A stretch of 12,387 nt of DNA, taken from Bacteroidota bacterium. GTDB taxonomy: Bacteria; Bacteroidota; Ignavibacteria; Ignavibacteriales; Melioribacteraceae. Position 1 is the first letter of the stretch, and each line of letters begins with the position of its first letter. Under the pieces are notes generated by a model. It was not told the DNA's origin and ran no database searches. It saw nothing but the letters and a program-made list of their open reading frames with translations. Both the position numbers and the translations under genes were made by a program. Positions 7,151-12,387 of this stretch are shown here, one piece after another. The stretch lies in the NCBI GenBank assembly GCA_021812745.1, contig JAKAMS010000037.1, positions 1 to 12,387 on the forward strand, in the 5' to 3' direction.

Positions 7151-7813
7151 ATGAACAATCATAAAATTATAGCGCCTTCAATTTTATCAGCCGATTTTTC
7201 GAATCTATCTCAGCAAATAAGATCAGTTGAAATTGGCGGAGCAGGATGGATTCATTGCGATGTTATGGATGGAAAGTTCGTGCCTAATTTAACTTTCGGT
7301 CCGGTTATTATACAAGCAGTCCGTAAAACAACTAAGCTTCCAATTGATGTTCATTTGATGATCAAAGATCCGGATGATTTATTAGAAAAATTTGTTCACT
7401 CTGGTGCAGACTGGATAACGGTTCATCAAGAAGAAGTCGTTCATCTTAACAGAACCATAACAAAGATTCATGAACTTGGTGCGAAAGCAGGGGTTGCAAT
7501 AAATCCATCTACACCAGTTTCTACATTAACTGAAATAGTAAATATTGCGGATATGATTTTGGTTATGTCTGTTAATCCGGGTTTTGGCGGACAAAAATTT
7601 ATAGATAACTCCTTTAAAAAAATAAAAGAGTTGGTTGCATTGCGCAAAAGTTCTTCCGCAGATTTTTTAATTGAGGTTGATGGCGGCGTTGGAATAGAAA
7701 ATATTAAAGACTTGGCAAACGCCGGATGCGATGTTTTCGTGATAGGTAATTCAATTTACGGCAAAGACAATATAACTGCTGCAACGGTTGAATTGAAGAA
7801 TCTAATCTCCTAA
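7151..7813 (+). CDS. rpe: Ribulose-phosphate 3-epimerase
   Basis: The 220-residue protein is full length and highly typical. It interconverts D-ribulose 5-phosphate and D-xylulose 5-phosphate in the cytoplasm, in the pentose phosphate pathway. The TIM-barrel landmarks are present: APSILSADF (8-16); WIHCDVMDG (33-41) with metal ligand H35 and acid/base D37; DVHLMI (66-71) with ligand H68; MSVNPGFGGQ (139-148), the phosphate-side loop; EVDGGV (175-180) with the second acid/base D177; and IGNSIYG (198-204) for phosphate binding. The ATG lies 10 bases after the PASTA stop with only a weak ribosome-binding sequence, so the two are probably one message. A 114-base gap follows. The pathway also feeds sedoheptulose 7-phosphate, the source of ADP-heptose, which could indirectly supply the GT9 enzymes across the divergent region; that link is speculation. 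Confidence 0.97.
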   Translation: MNNHKIIAPSILSADFSNLSQQIRSVEIGGAGWIHCDVMDGKFVPNLTFGPVIIQAVRKTTKLPIDVHLMIKDPDDLLEKFVHSGADWITVHQEEVVHLNRTITKIHELGAKAGVAINPSTPVSTLTEIVNIADMILVMSVNPGFGGQKFIDNSFKKIKELVALRKSSSADFLIEVDGGVGIENIKDLANAGCDVFVIGNSIYGKDNITAATVELKNLIS

Positions 7814-7900
7814 CCGAAAACAATTATCATACTTTTCTTTAATCCATTCAAATTATTTTTTTATCTTAAGAAAGAGATTCTGTTAATTCATGTAATCTAA

Positions 7901-7927
7901 TTTAGTCTCGTATTATTTTTATATAAT
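7901..7927 (+). promoter_or_regulatory. Weak candidate promoter in the rpe-folP gap
   Basis: The 114-base gap (7814-7927) is very AT rich and has no terminator hairpin and no ORF. Just before folP it contains TTTA (7901-7904) and TATAAT (7922-7927), the latter running on as TATAATTTG. Either a sigma-70-like -10 or an imperfect Bacteroidota -7 box could be read here. If used, it would start transcription only a few bases before the GTG at 7940 and would exclude the TTG at 7928 as the start. In such AT-rich sequence the match may be chance. Confidence 0.25.
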
Positions 7928-9112
7928 TTGAAGGTACGTGTGACTATTCAACTAGTAGACATATTTTATCCGAATGTTTTTAAACGATATAGCGTTAAAT
8001 ACAATATCTTCCGAGATTTATATGAGAAAGATCTGGTAGGAATTGAAATTCGCGGCATTGATTTTAAGTTGGCTCAAAACATAAAAAAAATTATTCTGAC
8101 CAATAAAGAAATTTGTTACAATACCGGCAAAAAAGGAGACACTTCTTGTGATCTTCTGGTTCTTGGCTATTATGGAATCTTTGAAGAATTGTCAAAAGAA
8201 ATTATTGCAATTGGTAATGAAGAACTCGGATTAAAAGTTGCTAGAACTATCCGAAATATTACCGAATATGAGAACCAATCTATTCAAATTGCACACAAAA
8301 ATTTTTTGATGGATCGTGCACATGTAATGGGGATATTAAATGTAACACCGGATTCATTTTCTGACGGGGGAAAATATCTAGACAAAAGCGCAGCAATAGA
8401 ACATGGAATGAAACTGTTGGAAGAAGGTGCGGATATTCTGGATGTTGGCGGAGAATCCAGCAGACCCGGTTCCGATTATATAAATGCTGAAGAAGAATTA
8501 AACAGGGTGATTCCGGTAATTCAAGAGATATTAAAAAATAAAAAAGATGCTATTCTTTCGATTGATACCACTAAGTCAAAAGTCGCGTACGAAGCATTGA
8601 AATGCGGCGTTAAAATTGTAAATGATATCAGTTCGTTTGATGTTGATGATCAGATGCTAAGTACTGTAAAACAGTTCGATGCAGCTCTTATACTTATGCA
8701 CATGAAAGGAAGCCCTAAAACTATGCAGCAAAATCCCTCTTACGATGATGTTGTTCCTGAGATTTATGATTTTCTAAATTTGAAAGTGGAACTGGCAAAG
8801 AAAGCGGGAATTAAGAATATTATTATTGATCCCGGTATTGGATTTGGCAAGCGGATTACAGATAATTTTGAATTGATTAAACGGTTAAATGAATTTAAAG
8901 GTATTGGGCATCCAATATTAATTGGTGTTTCTAAAAAATCATTTTTGGGTAATGCTCTGGATCTAAAAATTGATGAGCGAGAAAATTCAACCATTGTGGC
9001 TGAAACTATCTCTATAAAAAACGGAGCCCGTATTATTCGTACGCATAACGTTAAAAATACAATCCAAGCATCGAGAATTAACAGCTTAATTGATAATCCG
9101 GAATTGGTTTAA
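7928..9112 (+). CDS. folP: Dihydropteroate synthase with an N-terminal extension
   Basis: The C-terminal part (about 128-385) is a complete dihydropteroate synthase, which joins 6-hydroxymethyl-dihydropterin pyrophosphate to p-aminobenzoate in folate synthesis. Conserved motifs run in order: MGILNVTPDSFSDGG (134-148), LDVGGESSRPG (171-181), SIDTTKS (211-217), VNDIS (231-235), MHMKGSP with TMQ (257-266), DPGIGFGK (301-308), GVSKKSF (333-339) and RTHNV (371-375). Ordinary bacterial enzymes are about 270-290 residues. This one has some 125 extra N-terminal residues with no signal peptide or transmembrane segment; extended forms of FolP are known in archaea and some deep-branching bacteria. The longest frame starts at TTG 7928, but GTG at 7940 (residue 5) has GAAGG 5 bases upstream and may be the true start. 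One base separates its stop from cdaA. The enzymatic call is firm; the role of the extension is unknown. Confidence 0.95.
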   Translation: MKVRVTIQLVDIFYPNVFKRYSVKYNIFRDLYEKDLVGIEIRGIDFKLAQNIKKIILTNKEICYNTGKKGDTSCDLLVLGYYGIFEELSKEIIAIGNEELGLKVARTIRNITEYENQSIQIAHKNFLMDRAHVMGILNVTPDSFSDGGKYLDKSAAIEHGMKLLEEGADILDVGGESSRPGSDYINAEEELNRVIPVIQEILKNKKDAILSIDTTKSKVAYEALKCGVKIVNDISSFDVDDQMLSTVKQFDAALILMHMKGSPKTMQQNPSYDDVVPEIYDFLNLKVELAKKAGIKNIIIDPGIGFGKRITDNFELIKRLNEFKGIGHPILIGVSKKSFLGNALDLKIDERENSTIVAETISIKNGARIIRTHNVKNTIQASRINSLIDNPELV

Positions 9113-9113
9113 T

Positions 9114-9953
9114 ATGATTGAAATTTTCAAAATAGGATTTCTTTCGGTTACTTTACTTGATATTGTTGATATACTCTTTGTTACGTTAATCTTTTACAAA
9201 GTTTATAACGTAATTCGCGGCACAATAGCTTCGCAAATATTTTACGGGTTAATCCTTGTACTTATTCTTTCTTTTTTAACTCAAGCGGCAAATTTTAAAG
9301 CACTTGGCTGGCTATTAAAATTACTTTCAGATATCTGGGTAATAGCATTTGTTATTTTATTTCAACCTGAAATAAGAAGATTATTAGTTCACCTTGGTAG
9401 AAATCCTTTTGTAAGAATGTTTATTAACAAGGACGAGACGAATATCGCAGATATTATCTCTGAAGCTGCGTTTGAACTTGCACAACATCAACATGGCGCT
9501 TTAATGGTGGTTGTCAGATCTGTAGGAATTCGTGGCGTTGTTGAGTCCGGAGAAATTATTAATGCAAAATTGTCTAAAAATATATTGCTCTCAATATTCT
9601 TTCCTCGTTCAGCTTTGCATGACGGAGCTGTTATTATCAATAATGACATTGTCGAAGCGGTCCGGTGTACGTTGCCGCTAACTGCTGAAACTACAAAAGA
9701 TGGATTGCCCCTTGGGATGCGCCACCGCGCTGGAATTGGAATATCGGAACAGGCGGATGTTATAAGTGTAATTGTTTCGGAAGAAACAGGCGGAATATCG
9801 GTTGCAGAAAATGGTAAACTTAAAACCGGTTTATCCAAAGAAGGTCTTAGATATTATCTTGTAAACGCAATGCAGACTTCTAAACGAAACATTTTTAGCA
9901 ATATCGCACGGGGATTCAAAAAAACCTTTCAGCAAAAAGAAAACAAAATATAA
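9114..9953 (+). CDS. cdaA: Membrane diadenylate cyclase (CdaA/DacA type)
   Basis: Starting at ATG 9114-9116 the protein has 279 residues. It condenses two ATP molecules to the second messenger c-di-AMP at the cytoplasmic face of the inner membrane. Three hydrophobic segments lie at about 12-31, 39-57 and 66-84, followed by FQPEIRRLL (83-91), typical of CdaA. The DisA_N/DAC catalytic domain (about 110-240) shows LHDGAVII (168-175) with the DGA motif at 170-172, LGMRHRAGIGISE (200-212) with the RHR motif at 203-205, and VSEETGGISVAENG (221-234). All key residues are present, so an active enzyme is expected. The start is one base after the folP stop, so translation is probably coupled. A TTG at 9090 would add eight residues inside folP, but the ATG gives the usual N-terminus. 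No cdaR (YbbR) or glmM follows, unlike in Firmicutes; pairing with folP is a known Bacteroidetes-type arrangement. Confidence 0.95.
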   Translation: MIEIFKIGFLSVTLLDIVDILFVTLIFYKVYNVIRGTIASQIFYGLILVLILSFLTQAANFKALGWLLKLLSDIWVIAFVILFQPEIRRLLVHLGRNPFVRMFINKDETNIADIISEAAFELAQHQHGALMVVVRSVGIRGVVESGEIINAKLSKNILLSIFFPRSALHDGAVIINNDIVEAVRCTLPLTAETTKDGLPLGMRHRAGIGISEQADVISVIVSEETGGISVAENGKLKTGLSKEGLRYYLVNAMQTSKRNIFSNIARGFKKTFQQKENKI

Positions 9954-9982
9954 TTTTGAATGAAGACGTAAGAATTATTAAA

Positions 9983-10054
9983 ATGGAATTGACTAAATTT
10001 ATACTTGATATAGTTATAAATATTTTTCCAATGTTTATTGGGAGTGAAAAATGA
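9983..10054 (+). CDS. Possible 23-codon hydrophobic leader peptide
   Basis: A short frame from ATG 9983-9985 encodes 23 residues (MELTKF, then a hydrophobic stretch FILDIVINIFPMFIG, ending SEK). Its TGA overlaps the start of the following hydrolase gene as ATGA (10051-10054), the arrangement expected of translational coupling. No convincing Shine-Dalgarno precedes it, and a frame of this length is common by chance in AT-rich DNA. It could be a coupling leader or a tiny membrane peptide, but it may equally be untranslated leader of the hydrolase gene. No known family recognised. Confidence 0.2.
   Translation: MELTKFILDIVINIFPMFIGSEK
10040..10044 (+). promoter_or_regulatory. Ribosome-binding site of the UPF0173 hydrolase
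   Basis: GGGAG lies 6 bases before the ATG at 10051. It is one of the clearest Shine-Dalgarno sequences in the window and fixes the start of the hydrolase. The rest of the 97-base gap after cdaA (9954-10050) is AT rich with no hairpin terminator; TTGACT (9989-9994) and a TAGTTA/TTATAA stretch (10011-10019) could be a weak promoter, but spacing and match are poor. Confidence 0.6.
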
Positions 10055-10728
10055 AACTAAAATATTTTTCGCACTCTGCCTTCCAGATAACAACAAATTC
10101 TGGGAAAATTATTCTAATTGATCCGTTTCTTGACGGAAATCCGACTTCTGTAGTTAAGTCTAAAGATGTGAACGCAGATTATATTATATTGACTCACGCT
10201 CACGGAGATCATATTGGCGACTCATTCTCAATTGCTAAGAGATGCGATTCGCTATTCATCTGCGTTAACGAATTGGCAAACTATTGTTCTAATAAAGGTT
10301 TCAAAGCACATAATATGCATATTGGCGGTGCGCACAATTTCGATTTTGGTCGTGTGAAATTTACAATTGCACATCATGGGTCAATGACTCCAGATAACCA
10401 ATATGCCGGCGAGCCGTCCGGAGTTGTTCTTTCAATTGATGGGAAAAATATTTATCACACCGGTGATACAGGATTATTTTACGATATGAAACTCATCGGC
10501 GAAATGAATTCACTAGATTATATGCTTCTACCAATTGGAGATAATTTTACAATGGGAATAACAGATGCTGTAAAAGCTGTTGAACTCGCGAATCCCAAAG
10601 TTGCTATACCTATGCACTACAATACTTTCGATGTGATCAAATCAGATCCAAATGAATTTAAGAAAAAAGTCGAATCTATTGGTAAAAAGTGTATTGTCAT
10701 GAATTTTGGACAGGAAATTGATTTATAA
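10051..10728 (+). CDS. UPF0173-type metal-dependent hydrolase (metallo-beta-lactamase fold)
   Basis: The 225-residue protein is full length for the UPF0173 group of metallo-beta-lactamase-fold hydrolases. Visible metal-site elements are [12 protein letters not shown] (46-57), containing the H-x-H-x-D-H motif at 49-54, then IAHHGS (106-111), YHTGDTG (135-141) with D139, IGDNFTMG (162-169) and MHYNTF (188-193) with H189. No signal peptide or membrane segment is seen, so it is cytoplasmic. The natural substrate of this family is not established. It sits between a c-di-AMP synthase and parAB in the same orientation. A nucleotide or phosphodiester substrate is therefore an attractive guess, but nothing in the sequence proves it. 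The start is fixed by the GGGAG ribosome-binding site. Confidence 0.9.
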   Translation: MKLKYFSHSAFQITTNSGKIILIDPFLDGNPTSVVKSKDVNADYIILTHAHGDHIGDSFSIAKRCDSLFICVNELANYCSNKGFKAHNMHIGGAHNFDFGRVKFTIAHHGSMTPDNQYAGEPSGVVLSIDGKNIYHTGDTGLFYDMKLIGEMNSLDYMLLPIGDNFTMGITDAVKAVELANPKVAIPMHYNTFDVIKSDPNEFKKKVESIGKKCIVMNFGQEIDL

Positions 10729-10746
10729 TTCTTTATTATAGTTTTG
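10717..10746 (+). promoter_or_regulatory. Candidate Bacteroidota-type promoter for parAB
   Basis: ATTG (10717-10720), 18 bases, then TAGTTTTG (10739-10746) gives an exact match to the TAnnTTTG -7 box and a three-of-four match to the -33 TTTG. Transcription would start near 10751, leaving a leader of about a dozen bases before parA at 10764. The -33 part lies within the last codons of the hydrolase gene. A GGAG at 10746-10749 is 14 bases from the parA ATG, too far for a normal Shine-Dalgarno. The promoter is judged by pattern only. Confidence 0.4.
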
Positions 10747-10763
10747 GAGATAGAATTCTTTTT

Positions 10764-11546
10764 ATGGCGAAAATTATTGTTATAGCAAATCAAAAGGGCG
10801 GTGTTGGTAAAACAACAACTGCAATTAATTTATCGGCGTCTATAGCTGCCGCTGAATTTAAAACTTTACTTATTGATATTGATCCTCAAGCGAATTCTAC
10901 ATCGGGTCTTGGCGTAGAGAATTACAACTTATCTGTTTATCAAGCTTTGATTGGCATTGAAAACGCATCGGATTGCATAGTGAATACATATATGCCTTAT
11001 CTGGATATCCTTCCTTCAACTATTGATCTTGTAGGCGCAGAAGTTGAATTGGTTTCAATGGAAGAAAGGGAATTCTTGCTCAAGAAGGCAATTCAATCTA
11101 TAGAAGATCAATACGATTTTATTTTCATAGATTGTCCTCCTTCACTTGGATTACTTACGCTCAATGCACTAACCTCTGCAGATTCGGTTTTAATTCCGGT
11201 TCAGTGTGAATATTTTGCATTGGAAGGATTAGGACAATTATTAAACACAATAAATATTGTAAAGAAAAATTTGAACGAAGGACTTGCAATTGAAGGCGTG
11301 TTGCTTACAATGTACGATACTCGTCTAAGATTATCTAATCAAGTTGTTGAAGAAGTAAAAAAATATTTCGGAGAAAAAGTATTTCAGACTATAGTTCACA
11401 GAAATGTTAGACTCTCCGAAGCACCAAGTCATTCAAAGCCGGTAATTTTATATGATGCAAGCTCTGTTGGCGCTCAAAATTATATTTCATTAGCGTCGGA
11501 ATTAATTCAAAGAAATAATTTAGAACAAAAGAAGAATATCAATTGA
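10764..11546 (+). CDS. parA: Chromosome-partitioning ATPase ParA/Soj
   Basis: The 260-residue protein is a standard chromosomal ParA. It shows the deviant Walker A box KGGVGKTT (11-18) with signature lysine K11 and catalytic-loop K16, then [16 protein letters not shown] (35-50) with D40 of the Walker A' region, [11 protein letters not shown] (119-129) as Walker [13 protein letters not shown] (144-155), and [16 protein letters not shown] (212-227), the conserved C-terminal segment. There is no N-terminal DNA-binding domain, which separates it from type Ia plasmid ParA proteins. ATP-dependent dimers bind nucleoid DNA non-specifically and work with ParB-parS to segregate replicated origins. It follows the hydrolase by 35 bases and overlaps parB by 4 bases, so parA and parB are one translational unit. 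The start ATG gives the usual [13 protein letters not shown] opening. Confidence 0.97.
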   Translation: MAKIIVIANQKGGVGKTTTAINLSASIAAAEFKTLLIDIDPQANSTSGLGVENYNLSVYQALIGIENASDCIVNTYMPYLDILPSTIDLVGAEVELVSMEEREFLLKKAIQSIEDQYDFIFIDCPPSLGLLTLNALTSADSVLIPVQCEYFALEGLGQLLNTINIVKKNLNEGLAIEGVLLTMYDTRLRLSNQVVEEVKKYFGEKVFQTIVHRNVRLSEAPSHSKPVILYDASSVGAQNYISLASELIQRNNLEQKKNIN

Positions 11547-12387
11547 GTAATTTGAAACCAGGACTCGGCAGAGGATTGGATGCATTAATCAATCCCCAAG
11601 CAAGAAATACATTAGATAAACCGGTTGCAGTATCCGGCAAAGATTTGCAAAAGGACGATGGAGTTTCCAACGATGTGCTTGCAAAGATATCTGTTAATCT
11701 GATTTCACCAAATCCATATCAGCCCAGAACTGAATTTGATCCTCAAGCACTTGATGAATTAAAAAAATCAATTTTGGAAAACGGCTTAATTCAACCAATT
11801 ACAGTCCGCAGAGTTTCAAAAGAACATTATGAACTGATCTCTGGTGAGAGAAGACTGAGAGCTTCTAAAGAAATTGGTCTCAAAGAAATTCCCGCTTATA
11901 TTATACATGTTGAGACTAAAGAAATGATGTTGGCTTTATCTCTCATAGAAAATATTCAGCGTGAAAAATTAAACGCTATTGAGGTTGCAAATGCGTACAA
12001 AAGATTGATGGATGAATGTAATTTGTCGCAAGAAGAAATTGCAGTAAAAGTTGGGAAAGACAGAACGACAGTAACAAACACAATTCGTCTGCTAAAATTA
12101 CCCGGTAAAATCCAGCAAAGTCTAATTAAGAATGAAATATCATCCGGTCATGCAAGGTCTTTAATAAATCTTCCCGATGAACTGCTTCAATTGGAAATAT
12201 TAGATAAAATTATCAAACAAAATTTGTCAGTAAGAAATGTTGAAGAACTAGTAAGAAAATATCTTAACGCAAAAAATGTTAAGAAGAAAAAAATAACTGT
12301 TCCATATAACGACTTGAGCAGTTTATCACAGAAAGATTTGGAAGGGAAACTGCAGGGAATACTCGGGACAAAAGTAATTTGTAAGCA
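11543..12387 (+). CDS. parB: Chromosome-partitioning protein ParB/Spo0J, 3' end cut by window edge
   Basis: Reading from TTG 11543-11545 gives 281 open codons to the right edge. The N-terminus carries [10 protein letters not shown] (7-16), the conserved segment thought to contact ParA. The ParB/Spo0J CTP-binding domain follows, with QPRTEFD (60-66), SGERRLRA (100-107, the GERRxRA motif) and ENIQRE (136-141). A helix-turn-helix for parS recognition lies at about 161-183 ([20 protein letters not shown]), with HARSLI at 203-208. The dimerisation domain begins after a lysine-rich linker (about 244-251) and is cut. The TTG overlaps the parA stop as TTGA; an alternative TTG at 11552 would drop three residues. 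The next in-frame ATG lies far inside the CTP-binding domain, so a TTG start is required. In the family, ParB loads on parS as a CTP-dependent sliding clamp. Confidence 0.95.
   Translation, partial: MSNLKPGLGRGLDALINPQARNTLDKPVAVSGKDLQKDDGVSNDVLAKISVNLISPNPYQPRTEFDPQALDELKKSILENGLIQPITVRRVSKEHYELISGERRLRASKEIGLKEIPAYIIHVETKEMMLALSLIENIQREKLNAIEVANAYKRLMDECNLSQEEIAVKVGKDRTTVTNTIRLLKLPGKIQQSLIKNEISSGHARSLINLPDELLQLEILDKIIKQNLSVRNVEELVRKYLNAKNVKKKKITVPYNDLSSLSQKDLEGKLQGILGTKVICK

Noticed and set aside
7864..7875. Short palindrome TCTTAAGA in the rpe-folP gap as a terminator
   Set aside because: It is only 8 bases, has no loop, no GC-rich stem and no following T run, so it cannot form a convincing intrinsic terminator.
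9090..9113. A TTG start for cdaA eight codons upstream of the ATG
   Set aside because: It would lie inside folP, has no ribosome-binding site, and the ATG at 9114 gives the usual short N-terminus before the first membrane segment.
10729..12387. parS sites near parAB (TGTTTCACGTGAAACA type)
   Set aside because: Reading this part and the rest of the window by eye, I found no match or near match; parS sites may lie outside, closer to the origin.

Overview
The window reads as chromosomal DNA of an AT-rich Gram-negative bacterium, most likely from the Bacteroidota/Chlorobi/Ignavibacteria side of the tree. This is inferred from several signs. A folP gene is directly followed by a cdaA-type diadenylate cyclase. 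There is a GlmU-related protein of the kind annotated in Bacteroidetes, and a run of family 9 (heptosyltransferase-like) glycosyltransferases. Shine-Dalgarno sequences are weak or absent at most starts, and promoter-like boxes resemble TTTG-N19-TAnnTTTG. No mobile element, CRISPR array, tRNA or rRNA was seen. Coding density is high, and no gene-free stretch exceeds about 145 bases.

The two halves are divergent around an intergenic region at 6270-6411. Leftward, on the minus strand in order of transcription, are: a GlmU-like nucleotidyltransferase/acyltransferase (6269-5010); an NFACT/RqcH ribosome quality-control protein (4974-3364); and three tandem, overlapping GT9 glycosyltransferases (3241-2198, 2201-1125, and 1132 to the left edge, where the last is cut). 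This half looks like envelope sugar supply and glycan assembly, with one translation-rescue gene in it.

Rightward, on the plus strand, are: a membrane-anchored protein with three PASTA domains (6412-7140); ribulose-phosphate 3-epimerase rpe (7151-7813); dihydropteroate synthase folP with a long N-terminal extension (7928-9112); diadenylate cyclase cdaA (9114-9953); a UPF0173-type metallo-hydrolase (10051-10728); and the chromosome-partitioning pair parA (10764-11546) and parB (11543 to the right edge, cut). Gaps are small (10, 114, 1, 97, 35 and -4 bases), so much of this is probably co-transcribed, with possible internal promoters before folP and parA.

Together the region links cell-wall precursor and sensing functions (GlmU-like, PASTA), central carbon and folate metabolism (rpe, folP), c-di-AMP signalling (cdaA) and chromosome segregation (parAB). 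No clearly new defence or mobile system is visible. The points most worth checking are the folP-cdaA coupling without cdaR, the N-terminal extension of FolP, the unknown hydrolase between cdaA and parAB, the conserved cysteine signature in two of the three GT9 proteins, and a perfect 9-bp dyad in the divergent promoter region.
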